Positions 9,005 to 17,450 of a stretch of DNA of 64,000 nucleotides are shown here, piece by piece. The notes under the pieces were generated by a model. The model was not told the DNA's origin and searched no databases. It worked only from the letters and a program-made list of their open reading frames with translations. Location: contig OW818680.1 in assembly GCA_942493055.1 (NCBI GenBank), forward strand, positions 2,852,001 through 2,916,000. The letters run 5' to 3'. This stretch comes from CAIZQW01 sp942493055. GTDB lineage: Bacteria > Verrucomicrobiota > Kiritimatiellia > RFP12 > UBA1067. Within the stretch, counting starts at the first letter, position 1. Every line of letters starts with the position of its first letter. The translations under genes were made by a program, and so were the position numbers.

Positions 9005-9044
9005 GCAATGCTTATTTTGTGGCTTGAGGTTTGGGATTTGTCGC

Positions 9045-9797
9045 TTACTTCTTCGCCTTGACCTCTTCCCAGATTGCTTTCTGGATGGAATTCGTCGGCA
9101 TGGGTGCCCAGCCCTCTTCACACGCTTTCTTGTACGTTGACATGCGCGAGGGGGAAACACCCTGCTTGACTGCGTTTTGTTGAACTTTTATTAATATTTC
9201 GGCATTTAGCATCTGTCCGGTAATAGCATCCAGGTCTGATAACGTTTTTACAGACCCCATCATACTATGGTCAAGAGCTGGATTAACTACACCCAAAAGA
9301 TAGCCCGTTGCTCTCCACAATTCCTTGGCCACTCGAGTCTTTAGTATCGCGTCAGATACATCTTGCCCTAAAACACCTAGATTGATCGCAGCCCACCCCT
9401 CCTCTGGAACAACAAGTAGAGCTGGCTGACTTTTTACATCACAAATAATAATAGCGCCCAAAGTCTCTGCCTGAGATGCCGCTGCCTTAGCTAAAACAAA
9501 GAGATCTTTTCCAGACTTGTCGCCCAAGACAATGGGAATTCTTGAAATCGCTTTCATGCCATCAATCATCTGTTGAATATCTAAACTCGGGACGCGTGAT
9601 TGGAGATTGACAATACTTAGAGCCGGACCCTTTGCTTGAAGTTGAGTAAATCCACCTGTTGCGGCCAACAATTTAGCCCTTGTTGCTGGATCGATTGATT
9701 TTCCAACTTTGATTGGAGCTTTATTCGTGCTTGCTTGCGCTAAAAGTATTGAGCTCATGAGCATGGTTATGATAGTAACGATCATTTGTCTTTTCAT
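9045..9797 (-). CDS. Exported protein of unknown function
   Basis: 250 residues from the ATG at 9797. I prefer this start because it begins a clear signal peptide (MKRQMIVTIITMLMSSILLA, cleavage after AQA). The earlier in-frame Met at 9914 would add a charged tail overlapping the upstream gene. The body is a mixed alpha/beta sequence with segments such as IPIVLGDKSGKDLFVLAKAA and LGAIIICDV. I do not recognise the family. It follows the gene at 9823 by about 25 bases and ends at a terminator, so the two probably form an operon. The ribosome site is weak (GAAAGAA). Confidence 0.75.
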   Translation of the reverse strand: MKRQMIVTIITMLMSSILLAQASTNKAPIKVGKSIDPATRAKLLAATGGFTQLQAKGPALSIVNLQSRVPSLDIQQMIDGMKAISRIPIVLGDKSGKDLFVLAKAAASQAETLGAIIICDVKSQPALLVVPEEGWAAINLGVLGQDVSDAILKTRVAKELWRATGYLLGVVNPALDHSMMGSVKTLSDLDAITGQMLNAEILIKVQQNAVKQGVSPSRMSTYKKACEEGWAPMPTNSIQKAIWEEVKAKK

Positions 9798-9822
9798 AAT
9801 AATTCTTTCGTGTATATCGTCA

Positions 9823-10749
9823 TCACTTGTTAAGCGTTGAGCGAATCGAGATAGGTACATATCCCTTCTCAGTGAACTTCTTGTTTTGCTCCTCGACATA
9901 GAGTGCAGCCCCATCTTTATCTCCCGCCTTTAAAAGGTCCATCGCTATCTTTTGACTTGCTTTTCGTTCTTCATAAGCATTTAGAAGTTGCGTGTGATAA
10001 TACTGTATGAAATCATTTGGTTTTCCACCCTGAGCTATATAATCCTTAATCATCTGCTTTGCGTAGGCAACTGCCCCCTTTTTTTCGATTTTCTCAGGAT
10101 TGTCCGTGTCATAGACTAAAATGCTTCGCTCCAATGCGGCCTTCACATCCTCTCCTGGTGGTATCACCAGCAAAGGCGGAGGCGGCATTCCCATAGGGGT
10201 GGTAACCAATAGATTAATAGCATTATCCAGCCTAGAGCTAAAGCCAGTCGGTGGCTGATTGGTACGGGCACCTGCAAACTTGACGACACGATTAGTATGT
10301 TGTTGATACTGCGTATGTTCAGACTTGGGAATATCAGTTCTCTCCACTTTCCGTAAAGTTTCGGGGATGCCTTTTTGGCGTGGATCATTCGTAAGAAGCG
10401 TTTTATCAACACTGTTTGTTTTTTCAGGTATTTTTGATGATTCACCAAGGGGTGTTTTGAAAACTTTTTTGGTGCGTGTGTTTGCCACTTGCGAAGAATT
10501 TCGCGATTTCAGTTGACTCCAAGTAAAGATGGCCGCACCCAATACCAAGATTGTAATCGACAAAATAACATACCGAAGTGGCACCTGCTGACGAGTCGTT
10601 GTCTTTGATGCTTGCCCCTCTGTGATCGAGAGCGGCACCATGCCCTGTGCCGAAAGCTCCTGCATGGCTGCGTTGCGGTCAGCAGCTTTCAAGCTGCCGC
10701 GCTTGGTCGAGCCTGATTTGTCGCGGGCTGTATAATTAAAGTTTTTCAT
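9823..10749 (-). CDS. Membrane protein with a GspF/PilC-like N-terminal domain
   Basis: A 308-aa protein. Residues 1-45 (MKNFNYTARDKSGSTKRGSL, then ELSAQGMVPLSITEG) match the start of type II secretion/type IV pilus F proteins. The rest of GspF is absent. One transmembrane helix follows at about residues 58-76 (YVILSITILVLGAAIFTW). Then comes a Ser/Thr/Lys-rich linker and a C-terminal helical region (QKIAMDLLKAGDKDGAALYV). It could be a bitopic protein that borrows the GspF N-domain. A possible promoter, TTGCTC, 18 bases, TATTAT, lies just upstream on the minus strand. The gene is co-transcribed with 9045. Family: N-domain recognised, remainder unknown. Confidence 0.75.
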   Translation of the reverse strand: MKNFNYTARDKSGSTKRGSLKAADRNAAMQELSAQGMVPLSITEGQASKTTTRQQVPLRYVILSITILVLGAAIFTWSQLKSRNSSQVANTRTKKVFKTPLGESSKIPEKTNSVDKTLLTNDPRQKGIPETLRKVERTDIPKSEHTQYQQHTNRVVKFAGARTNQPPTGFSSRLDNAINLLVTTPMGMPPPPLLVIPPGEDVKAALERSILVYDTDNPEKIEKKGAVAYAKQMIKDYIAQGGKPNDFIQYYHTQLLNAYEERKASQKIAMDLLKAGDKDGAALYVEEQNKKFTEKGYVPISIRSTLNK

Positions 10750-11361
10750 AACGGTTTAGATAATATCAGAAACGCAGGAAAAGGAGCAAGGAAGAAGACA
10801 ATTCAGTTCTAAAGTTCTAAAATGCTAAAGTTCTAAAGTGGAACTCGAAACTGGACACTTTGCGTCTCGCCAGAGACGCCTTGGAGTGCGGTGGCAAGCG
10901 GTATTCCGCGCGACACCGCTTTCCTTGGCTCAAAGTACGGTGGGATCTATGAGACCGCTCCCGCTGGGCGCATAGGCGCCCATTGCAGCAAAGTGTATCC
11001 TGGGCGCATAGGCGAGCCTGTACGCCAACCTGGCTGTCCCCCGGCCAATCGCAGATGCTGCCCCAAAAGCGGTGTCGCGCGGAATACCGCTCCTGCCTCG
11101 CCATAGCACCGCAGGTGCGACGGCGGGTGCCACCGCACTCCAAAACCTTGTCCTGCGTCCAAGGTACAGCGGGGCTATGAGTCTGGAAGCCGAGTCCACT
11201 TTCAAGCGTCCTGTTCACTCACGCACTAATGAACTAACGAACTTCTTCCACTTTAGAACTATACACAGCGACATAAGGAGCGGCGCGGCTTCCCGCGCCG
11301 GCCGGAACGCGAAGGCGTTCCGCTCCAAAGAGCGCGCTCGCTTATGTCGGCGTGTATAACG
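10750..11361. repeat. Long-hairpin repeat with insertion, plus arrays
   Basis: No gene. An 8-bp array of AGTTCTAA units lies at about 10805-10845. A long-hairpin repeat runs from 10862 to 11145. Its two arms (TTGGAGTGCGGTGGCAAGC and GCCACCGCACTCCAAAA) are separated by an extra module of about 150 bp built of GGGCGCATAGGCG-type units. From 11274 to 11356 there is another dyad, CGACATAAG ... CTTATGTCG, enclosing GC-rich inner hairpins. Confidence 0.75.
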
Positions 11362-11362
11362 A

Positions 11363-11396
11363 AAAAAACCCCGCTCCTTTCGGAACGAGGTTTTTT
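11363..11396 (-). terminator. Rho-independent terminator of the PEP-CTERM gene
   Basis: On the minus strand, AAAAAACCTCGTTCC, loop GAAA, GGAGCGGGG, then TTTTTTT. It lies about 50 bases after the stop codon at 11448. Confidence 0.85.
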
Positions 11397-11447
11397 GAGT
11401 CTATCACTAATGCACTAATCAACTAACGCACTAATGAACTTCTTCAA

Positions 11448-11957
11448 CTACTTGTTGAACTTACGACGCAGACCGAGGGCTGCAACGCCGAGGGCGAGCA
11501 ATGCCATCGAGGTCGGCTCTGGAACTGCTTCCCATGTTCCCAACTTATTACCAGCCACCAAGAAACCAGCTCCGGTAGTAAAGTTAATGTTGGCGTTTGC
11601 TGGGCTTGCAGGTACAGTGAATCCTGCAATTGAAGACTCCTGTTTCCAATTACCATCATCCGACAAAATCACGACTTTTGCATAATATGTCGTGAGGTTA
11701 GCGAAGGTATTGGCCGTTCCCGTTAATGCACTAAGTGCACTTGCAACATCGTCTGTGTTTCCAGTGACACCTGGAACAAGAGTTGTTCCACCGGCATCAG
11801 TGTAGAAAGTCACTATTGCACTAAAGTTTGCGTTACCGTTACCAATATTTAAACCAGTAACCGGATCTTTAACTGCTCCAGTACTCCATAGGGTGGATGC
11901 TGCTTGAGTCACTCCAACTGCAAGCATAATCATCATAGCTATTACTATTTTTTTCAT
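11448..11957 (-). CDS. PEP-CTERM sorting domain protein
   Basis: 169 residues from the ATG at 11957, which is preceded by AAGGA. A signal peptide (MKKIVIAMMIMLAVGVTQAA) is followed by a short beta-rich domain. The C-terminus is VPEPTSMALLALGVAALGLR plus RKFNK, which is the PEP motif, a hydrophobic helix and a basic tail. Such proteins are exported, cut near PEP by an exosortase and placed at the cell surface or in exopolysaccharide. No exosortase gene is in the window. The body is not recognisable. It lies 56 bases downstream of the exported protein at 12014 and ends at a strong terminator. Confidence 0.9.
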   Translation of the reverse strand: MKKIVIAMMIMLAVGVTQAASTLWSTGAVKDPVTGLNIGNGNANFSAIVTFYTDAGGTTLVPGVTGNTDDVASALSALTGTANTFANLTTYYAKVVILSDDGNWKQESSIAGFTVPASPANANINFTTGAGFLVAGNKLGTWEAVPEPTSMALLALGVAALGLRRKFNK

Positions 11958-12013
11958 TGTTATCCTTTTTATCTCCAGCAAGGTTATCTTGCAAGAAAAT
12001 TGCTTAATTTAGA

Positions 12014-12778
12014 TCATATAGCGCTTGGGAACGTAATCTGTACACCAGTACTTACGAAATTACCAAGGAACGAAGCCCCCGAAGTAAGCACCATATCATC
12101 AAGCTGGGTATCCACGCCCGCATTCCACCAGCCAACTAGTGAGTTATCCCCAATAATTGCAATCGAAGCCGCTTCGTCAATATACGTTGCAGCTTCAATC
12201 AATGACAGATCAGTTGTACTCAGGAACTGGATAATATCGTCACCGGGCACCATTCCAGTTGCTGTCAAATCTCCCAACGTCAAATCCCTAGGAACACAGT
12301 TCGCAATAAATGGGAACTGCAGACCGCTGAGATCTAATGTCGTTGCTCCAAGCGCAACTTCCCCGCTATACGTTAATGTAATCCCTGTGCTAACAAAGTT
12401 AGCCAGAAACGCCGTTCCAGCAGGAAACACTTCATCGTCCAACTGTGTATCCACACCCGCATTCCACCAACCAACTAGTGAGTTATCCCCAATAATTGCA
12501 ATTGAATTTGCTTCGTCAATATACGTTGCGGCTTGAGTCAAAGACAAGTCGGTCGCACTCAGGAACTGAATAATGTCGTCGCCCGGCACCATACCTGCTG
12601 CTTTGATATCTCCAAGTTTCCATTCGCCAGTTGTGGATCCAACCGATACAAACATAGATCCAGAAGTCGCAAATTGTCCTATTGTGGTTTTGGTCTGATA
12701 ACCTACGATGTTTTCGCTTTCGACTGCCATAGCCGAAATAGCTGCGCAAAGCGCAAATGCTGTAACTAACTTTTTCAT
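12014..12778 (-). CDS. Exported protein with two internal repeats
   Basis: 254 residues with a signal peptide (MKKLVTAFALCAAISAMA). The mature protein begins VESENIVGY, a start often seen in exported proteins of Verrucomicrobia-type bacteria. Two copies of a roughly 113-residue unit follow, each with MVPGDDIIQFLS, ATYIDEA.SIAIIGDN and SLVGWWNAGVDTQLDD. The repeat is also strong at DNA level (around 12134 and 12473, 339 bases apart). The aromatic, beta-rich, low-cysteine composition suggests a surface or extracellular role. Function is unknown. The AAGGAG ribosome site is well placed. A good promoter lies at 12904-12933. Confidence 0.85.
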   Translation of the reverse strand: MKKLVTAFALCAAISAMAVESENIVGYQTKTTIGQFATSGSMFVSVGSTTGEWKLGDIKAAGMVPGDDIIQFLSATDLSLTQAATYIDEANSIAIIGDNSLVGWWNAGVDTQLDDEVFPAGTAFLANFVSTGITLTYSGEVALGATTLDLSGLQFPFIANCVPRDLTLGDLTATGMVPGDDIIQFLSTTDLSLIEAATYIDEAASIAIIGDNSLVGWWNAGVDTQLDDMVLTSGASFLGNFVSTGVQITFPSAI

Positions 12779-12903
12779 ATCAATCTCCTTGTGTGGAGGG
12801 GTCAGGGTTCAGTTTTGAGGGCTCAGGAAATTCTTTCTCGAATCCTCTATCCAAGCTTCTGATCTTCTCCAGTTAGAGTTCTTTGTCTTCTTAATTCACA
12901 GGT

Positions 12904-12933
12904 ATATTACCACAGTGGCTCTATACCGGTCAA
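12904..12933 (-). promoter_or_regulatory. Sigma-70-type promoter for the 12014 gene
   Basis: On the minus strand, TTGACC, 18 bases, TAATAT. It is followed by a leader of about 120 bases to the ATG at 12778. Confidence 0.6.
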
Positions 12934-12949
12934 CACTCATTATGAAAAA

Positions 12950-14204
12950 ATCATTCCGATTTTTTGATTGCCTTATTGCGTTATTGCCTGATTGCCTTAT
13001 TTAAAAGACTTTCGGGCCTTGCGCTCATGCATTTTTGCGGGGCTTACTATTCCTTGCCTGGTCTGCGGGGGCTCACCCAAAACGTGAGATTCGCTGGATC
13101 ATGCTCAATATAGTTGGAGAGGTTTCGCTTTTCTTTTGGGTTTCGCGCCGGTGCACCATTTACAACGAAAGAATGCGGCACAACAACGGTAGTAGTCTGA
13201 AGAAGTGCGTTATTGCCTTATTATTATTTTCACCACAAAGAACTCAAAGAACTCAAAGAAAATACTTTCCTCTGTGGTCTCTGCCTGTCCGCCGTAGCGC
13301 TTGCGCGTAGGCGGATGCCTCTGTGAGAAAAAAGAAACAAGTCAATTGCAGCGCGGAAGCGCTGCGCTCTCCTACCCGATCACAAATCAAAGAACAATGT
13401 TTTCGTTTCTACGGAAACGTGCATTTTAATGCGCACTCGCACACGAGATACACGTTACCTTTTTTTTACGATGACCCGAATATACCATAGACGAGCGGAA
13501 CGTGCAAGGAGAATTTTGAGAAAAGTGTCAGTAAGTTTGGAAGTGTCAGCAAGTGTCAGTAAGTCTGGAGAAGTTCTAAAGTTCTAAAATGCTAAAGTTC
13601 TAAAGTTGAACTGGAAACTGGGCATTGCTTCGTGCTATCCGTGCTCCCCGCGCTTGACGTGCTATCCGGCCTGTCCGCCGTCTTGTCCGCCGTAGCCTTG
13701 GCGAAGGCGGAAGCCTTGGCGAAGGCGGAAGCTTTAGCGAAGGTGGATCAATCCTTCAAAGAACTTCTTTTTTTACCACGAACCACTCTAAATACACGAA
13801 AAGGAGAGGGAGAAGTTCTAAAGAAGTGCTAAAGTTCTAGCTGACGCTTGAAACTTGGCTTAGCTACGTCTCGTCAGAGACGGTTTGGAGTGCGGTGGCA
13901 AGCCGAGGCCGGAGGGTCCGGCGCGACACCGCTTTTCTTGGCTGCCCCAAAAGCGGTGTCGCGCGGAATACCGCTTGCCACCGCACTCCAAAGCTTTAGC
14001 CACCCGTCCAGTCCCATTTTCGTGTATTCCGTGTATTTCGTGGTTAAGAATTTCTTCGGACAGCACGGACAGCACGGGGAGCACGAAAAACTAAGCCACT
14101 TCCCATTCTCGCATTCGAGCATTCACGCATTCGCGCATTTCTCCTCCCCCCACTCACGCACTAATGAACTTCCCAAAACTTTAGAACTTTAGCACTCTCG
14201 AACT
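12950..14204. repeat. Gene-free repeat-rich region
   Basis: No convincing gene. It holds 7-8 bp arrays (TTATTGCC-type at about 12965-13000 and 13205; CAAAGAACT near 13240), a CTTGGCGAAGGCGGAAGC array at 13690-13745, AGTTCTAA arrays at 13570-13610, and a complete long-hairpin repeat at 13865-13992. TTTCGTGTATTCCGTG- and GGACAGCAC-type 9-bp arrays lie at 14020-14085, and a TTAGAACT array lies at 14170-14215. That last array supplies the stop codon of the gene at 14205. Confidence 0.7.
13865..13992. repeat. Long-hairpin repeat, complete copy
   Basis: A terminal mini-hairpin CGTCTCGTCAGAGACG is followed by long complementary arms: TTTGGAGTGCGGTGGCAAGC on the left, and GCTTGCCACCGCACTCCAAA on the right. 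An inner arm, GGCGCGACACCGCTTTT/AAAAGCGGTGTCGCGC, surrounds the loop CTTGGCTGCCCC. Other copies are at 6226, 10862, 16749, 22656 and 38785, with right-half remnants near 19180 and 20660. Confidence 0.85.
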
Positions 14205-14999
14205 TTAGAACTTTACTATTGTCGGCCAGGCGCCTCTGACTGATCCGCGGTGGCGGATCAATAACGGGAAGTCGTCCGCAGACGGGTCGGGGTTCACCGG
14301 CGCTTGAGTCTGATCCAGATAGAGGCAGCCGATCTCATCCGGCGGAAGCGATGCCACGCGTTTCTGGGCCTCGCCGAGCGCCTCTAGCCAGATCCGCTTT
14401 AACACCTTCAGATCGAGGGGCTCCTTTAATTGCAACCGCTCCACGTCAACTTGCGTATAGGCCGTGTGCCGGCTCACATGATCCAGCAGAAATTCAGGAG
14501 TAAAGCCCGGATCTTTCCCGCAGGCCGCCCAGACCAGCGCCCCAAGCGTCAGGTAGGTCTGATGCAGGTGCAAGACATCCACGAAATCACGGATCTCGCT
14601 CCTGCTCGCCAGCGCCAGGATTTTGTTGGTTGCCGCGTCTGCATCGTGCAGACGATAGCCGCAGAACGCATCCTTTTGCACAGGGAAGAAGCGAAAGGCG
14701 CTGTCCTGCGCCCACTCCACTTTCACCTGTTGTCCGCGCAGGGTCACGATGGCGCGATGAAAGGCCCCGGTGTGCAGGATCCATTCAATTGCGTAGCCAG
14801 CATCTGTCAGCGTCTTTGCGTCCTGTTCAGCACAGAGGGCTACGCTCTCCGCCAGATCGTGAAAGAAGTCAATAGCCTGAGAGTAACGGGGACTGCCAGA
14901 GGCGCGGTTGAGCACTGTGGCACCCGCCAGATAACTCTCGGGACTCCGATTTGCCGCAATACAGCGCAGGAGTTCCATCTGGACATCGCTTATTGGCAT
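14205..14999 (-). CDS. AbiEii/AbiGii-like nucleotidyltransferase (putative toxin)
   Basis: A 264-aa protein. Its N-terminal motif, YLAGATVLNRASGSPRYSQA followed by IDFFHD, matches the AbiEii-type nucleotidyltransferase signature (LAGGTALNR, then RYSxDIDxFHD). In those enzymes the two Asp residues bind metal; here the first position of DxD is Ala (SQAID), so activity may be reduced or rely on the following FFHD. It overlaps the upstream 91-aa gene by 10 bases, as in two-gene AbiE-type toxin-antitoxin modules. The final codons and stop (IVKF, stop) are formed by the flanking AGTTCTAA array. The family assignment is reasonably sure; the toxin role is inferred. Confidence 0.75.
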   Translation of the reverse strand: MPISDVQMELLRCIAANRSPESYLAGATVLNRASGSPRYSQAIDFFHDLAESVALCAEQDAKTLTDAGYAIEWILHTGAFHRAIVTLRGQQVKVEWAQDSAFRFFPVQKDAFCGYRLHDADAATNKILALASRSEIRDFVDVLHLHQTYLTLGALVWAACGKDPGFTPEFLLDHVSRHTAYTQVDVERLQLKEPLDLKVLKRIWLEALGEAQKRVASLPPDEIGCLYLDQTQAPVNPDPSADDFPLLIRHRGSVRGAWPTIVKF

Positions 15000-15265
15000 A
15001 ATTTTGCGGCAATAAAAAAGCCTTGCCGCCCTCCGTTTTGCCTGAGGCCACGCACCAGCTCAGGTATATCCTCGAGGCTGACATCCAAGTCCGGCCGCAT
15101 ATACCAGAAGCACTGCGCGTGATACTTCCTGAAGATCCTTCTGGCTTCCCGGACCCTCACCATCTTGTGCGCGTCCTCCGAAGAGAGGATGCGACGGCTC
15201 TTCGCCCCGCCTTTACGCCCCAATGCGGAAAAATACGCGCTGATCTCTTTTGGAACTGATTTCAT
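14990..15265 (-). CDS. Small upstream partner of the AbiEii-like gene (putative antitoxin)
   Basis: A 91-aa protein, basic in its first third (YFSALGRKGGAKSRRILSSE), then RIFRKYHAQCFWYMRPDL and a C-terminal RGLRQNGGRQGFFIAAKLCQ. I do not recognise a named domain. Its position upstream of, and 10-base overlap with, a nucleotidyltransferase of AbiEii type argues for an antitoxin or accessory role. Promoter elements TTGCAT, 17 bases, TATGAT end only 9 bases before the ATG, so the transcript would be nearly leaderless. Confidence 0.65.
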   Translation of the reverse strand: MKSVPKEISAYFSALGRKGGAKSRRILSSEDAHKMVRVREARRIFRKYHAQCFWYMRPDLDVSLEDIPELVRGLRQNGGRQGFFIAAKLCQ

Positions 15266-15274
15266 GATGTTGTT

Positions 15275-15303
15275 ATCATAAGCCGTTTATGTTAGAGATG
15301 CAA
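15275..15303 (-). promoter_or_regulatory. Promoter of the AbiEii-like module
   Basis: On the minus strand, TTGCAT, 17 bases, TATGAT, with an imperfect dyad CATAA/TTATG across the spacer. The ATG at 15265 begins 10 bases after the -10 box. Confidence 0.6.
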
Positions 15304-15585
15304 GAGGAAAGACGAAGAAGTTCTTAAGTTCGAGCCGGCTTCGCTAAGAGCTACGCCGAGCCAGGGAAGTTCTAAAGTGTAACTGGAAACTGGGCATTGC
15401 TTCGTGCTATCCGTGCTCCCCGCGCTTGACGTGCTATCCGGCCTGTCCGCCGTAGCCTTGGCGAAGGCGGATGTTCTCTCCTGGGCGTATAGGCGTCCCC
15501 GCCTGTACATGGGCACGGGTGTGCCGTGCCCTCCTACAGCTTTTTTAACCACGAACCACACTGAAGACACGAAATGGGGACTCTC

Positions 15586-15843
15586 CCGCAAAAACCGCTA
15601 TAAGAAGGGCGGCTATCTCGTCTGCCTCACCCGTGGATACACGGACGGCAGAACGGATAGCCGCCCAGATAAAACGGATTTCATTTTCATCAGCAAAAAA
15701 CAAGTTTTTTGCTGATGAAAATTGAGTTGATTCCGCGCAAATGTTCGCTCCGCCGTCCATGTATTCATGGGTGAGGCGGGCTAATGGAGCCCGTGCGGGC
15801 CCGCCGGGACCCTACATTTGCGCTCTTCTTCGCGGCTTTTGCG
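15586..15843. repeat. Cloverleaf-type interspersed element, copy 3 (inverted)
   Basis: The left arm is GGGCGGCTATC/GATAGCCGCCC with tip CCGTG/CACGG. The centre is ATCAGCAAAAAAC/GTTTTTTGCTGAT. The right arm is GCGCAAATGTT paired with ACATTTGCGC, with tip CCATG/CATGG. Compared with other copies, the right arm carries an extra GC-rich insert of about 30 bases (GGAGCCCGTGCGGGCCC region). The outer pair is CCGCAAAAACCGC/GCGGCTTTTGCG. It lies in a gene-free stretch (15304-15953) that otherwise contains TTGGCGAAGGCGGA units and 8-bp arrays. Confidence 0.83.
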
Positions 15844-15953
15844 AAAGAGTCTCAACCTCATAGCTCTTTCTTTGTGGTTAAAATCTCATCGGAAAGCACG
15901 GGGAGCACAGCAAACTAACGCACTAATGCACTAATCAACTAACGAACTTCCCC

Positions 15954-16364
15954 TCACGGCTCCAGCATCTTGAGGGAGGGATAGAGCGCGGCAAAGTGTT
16001 TTCGGTTCCGCGTGATCAACCCGCCGGCGCGCAGGGCGAAGGCGCCGATCAGGACATCGGCCACCGGACGGCGCTTGGCCTCCCCTTTTTTCTTCTGCAG
16101 GATATGCACATGCCAGGCTTTCATCGCGCGTTCCGTGTCAACTGGCAGCCACTCCATGGTGAGTTGCGCGCCGATCAGCGCGGCAAAGGCGCGGATATGG
16201 CGCATATCCCCGTTGAAGCAGGGGGCGACCTCGATTTGCGTGACGGGACAGAGAAACAAACCCTCCCGTGCGACGTGGCTGAGGCATGTCGCGGAGGGGA
16301 CGCCAAACGCGGGATCATCCAGCGCAATGTCAAGGACCACGCAACTATCCACGACCCAGGCCAT
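15954..16364 (-). CDS. PIN-domain protein (VapC-like toxin)
   Basis: 136 residues from the ATG at 16364. The start MAWVVDSCVVLDIALDDPAF has the first PIN acidic residue in VVDSCVVLDI. A second acidic cluster lies at EAKRRPVADVLIGAFAL, and the last part, AGGLITRNRKHFAALYPSL, is typical of PIN nucleases (TRNxxHF). VapC-type toxins cleave RNA. The start overlaps the stop of the AbrB-type gene by one base (TAATG), a common toxin-antitoxin arrangement. The longer in-frame extension upstream overlaps the antitoxin and is not needed. Confidence 0.85.
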   Translation of the reverse strand: MAWVVDSCVVLDIALDDPAFGVPSATCLSHVAREGLFLCPVTQIEVAPCFNGDMRHIRAFAALIGAQLTMEWLPVDTERAMKAWHVHILQKKKGEAKRRPVADVLIGAFALRAGGLITRNRKHFAALYPSLKMLEP

Positions 16365-16630
16365 TATTCCTCGCCTTCCCGCAACTGTGCCAGGAGCGCA
16401 TCTGAGCGTTTCGGCAAGTGCTCCGGCATCAGCTTCTTGCAATACCCCCGCGCGGAGGCGACATCAACCTTCACGCCCGGCTCCTTGCAGACCATAACCG
16501 TGAACTGGCAAGGCGCGTCATAGAGCCACGTCAGCCGCTGCCCTGCTTTGAGTCCGGCCCGTACACGGAGTTCCTTGGGGATTGAAACTTGCCCGCGCCG
16601 GGTGATCACAACAGATTCTTGTGTTTTCAT
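16364..16630 (-). CDS. AbrB/SpoVT-type antitoxin (VapB-like)
   Basis: 88 residues from the ATG at 16630. The swapped-hairpin DNA-binding motif is clear: MKTQESVVITRRGQVSIPKE, then LRVRAGLKAGQRLTWLYD. The C-terminal tail (LPKRSDALLAQLREGEE) should wrap the PIN toxin. I chose Met 16630 because the operator and -35/-10 elements lie immediately upstream; a Met at 16660 lies inside the operator. It is directly upstream of, and coupled to, the PIN gene. It is expected to repress its own promoter. Confidence 0.85.
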   Translation of the reverse strand: MKTQESVVITRRGQVSIPKELRVRAGLKAGQRLTWLYDAPCQFTVMVCKEPGVKVDVASARGYCKKLMPEHLPKRSDALLAQLREGEE

Positions 16631-16640
16631 GTGACTAGTA

Positions 16641-16671
16641 TGACATGATTGTTTTATCATGTCAAGGGGAG
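16641..16671 (-). promoter_or_regulatory. Promoter and perfect-dyad operator of the PIN/AbrB module
   Basis: An inverted repeat TGACATGAT, 6 bases, ATCATGTCA occupies 16641-16664. On the minus strand it overlaps a consensus -35 TTGACA, and a -10-like CATACT follows 17 bases later. The dyad fills the spacer, as expected for antitoxin autorepression. The ATG lies about 7 bases after the -10 box. Confidence 0.65.
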
Positions 16672-16748
16672 AGGGAGTGGAGAAGTTCTAAAGTTCTAAA
16701 ATGCTAAAGTTCTAAAGTTATAGCTGACACTTGAAACTTGGCTTAGTT

Positions 16749-16875
16749 ACGTCTCGTCCGAGACGTTTTGGAGTGCGGTGGCAAGCCGAGGCCGGAGGGT
16801 CCGGCGCGACACCGCTTTTCTTGGCTGCCCCAAAAGCGGTGTCGCGCGGAATACCGCTTGCCACCGCACTCCAAA
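16749..16875. repeat. Long-hairpin repeat, complete copy
   Basis: CGTCTCGTCCGAGACG, then TTTTGGAGTGCGGTGGCAAG and its complement ending at 16875, with the inner GGCGCGACACCGCTTTT/AAAAGCGGTGTCGCGC arm. An AGTTCTAA array precedes it at 16683-16720. The following 300 bases to 17174 contain further short palindromes (for example GTCCGCCGGAGGC-type units) and no gene. Confidence 0.85.
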
Positions 16876-17174
16876 GCTTTCGCCGCCCTTTCACGGGACG
16901 GGCACACGCCAGCCAAGGTGGCGCAGAATTGACGCTTCGCTCCCGTGGCAAGCATGGGCTCTGCCGAATACGGCGGTCTCTGTCTGCGATGGCGGCGCAA
17001 GTCCGGTGATCCGCCTTCGCGAATACGTCTTCCCCCTACGCGCATACGCCTCCGGCGGACAGGCCGGCGGGCAGGCCGGGTGACTGATTGAGCGACTCTG
17101 AACATGTGGCGGGTGCCAAGCTTTCACTCACGCACTAATGAACTAACGCACTTTTCACTTCTCCCCATCCCTTA

Positions 17175-17450
17175 TTACTTCTGGCATATTTCGTCCTCGG
17201 TCCCGATGCGGATAAGGGTTATGCTTTCGCCATCCGAAGAGTAGACGAGACTCCAGCCATCTCCGAAGCGGAGTTCCATGCACCCTGTGAATGGGCCCGT
17301 AAAACGGCGGCTTAGGACTGAAGAGGAGAAGGGCAGGTCTTCACTAAGCCTTTTCAGAATCTGTTTAAAAACATCCTTGGGGAGTCCTGCGCCGAAACAC
17401 CTCTGTGCGTCGGATTCGAACATGCCGCCGATATGGACTTTGATCTTCAC
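17175..17450 (-). CDS. RelE/ParE-superfamily-like toxin
   Basis: A 91-aa protein with a small alpha/beta layout: a helical stretch, AGLPKDVFKQILKRLSEDLP, then beta strands FTGCMELRFGDGWSLVYS and ESITLIRIGTEDEI. This resembles RelE/YafQ-type mRNA interferases, which act on ribosome-bound mRNA. The usual catalytic basic residues cannot be assigned with confidence. It overlaps the upstream 60-aa gene by 4 bases (ATGA). Pair structure and dyad promoter support a toxin-antitoxin module. Confidence 0.7.
   Translation of the reverse strand: MKIKVHIGGMFESDAQRCFGAGLPKDVFKQILKRLSEDLPFSSSVLSRRFTGPFTGCMELRFGDGWSLVYSSDGESITLIRIGTEDEICQK

Noticed and set aside
13035..13310. 91-codon open frame in the 12.9-14.2 kb gap
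   Set aside because: There is no ribosome site, and the second half is clearly repeat-derived (QRTQRTQRK). No domain is seen.
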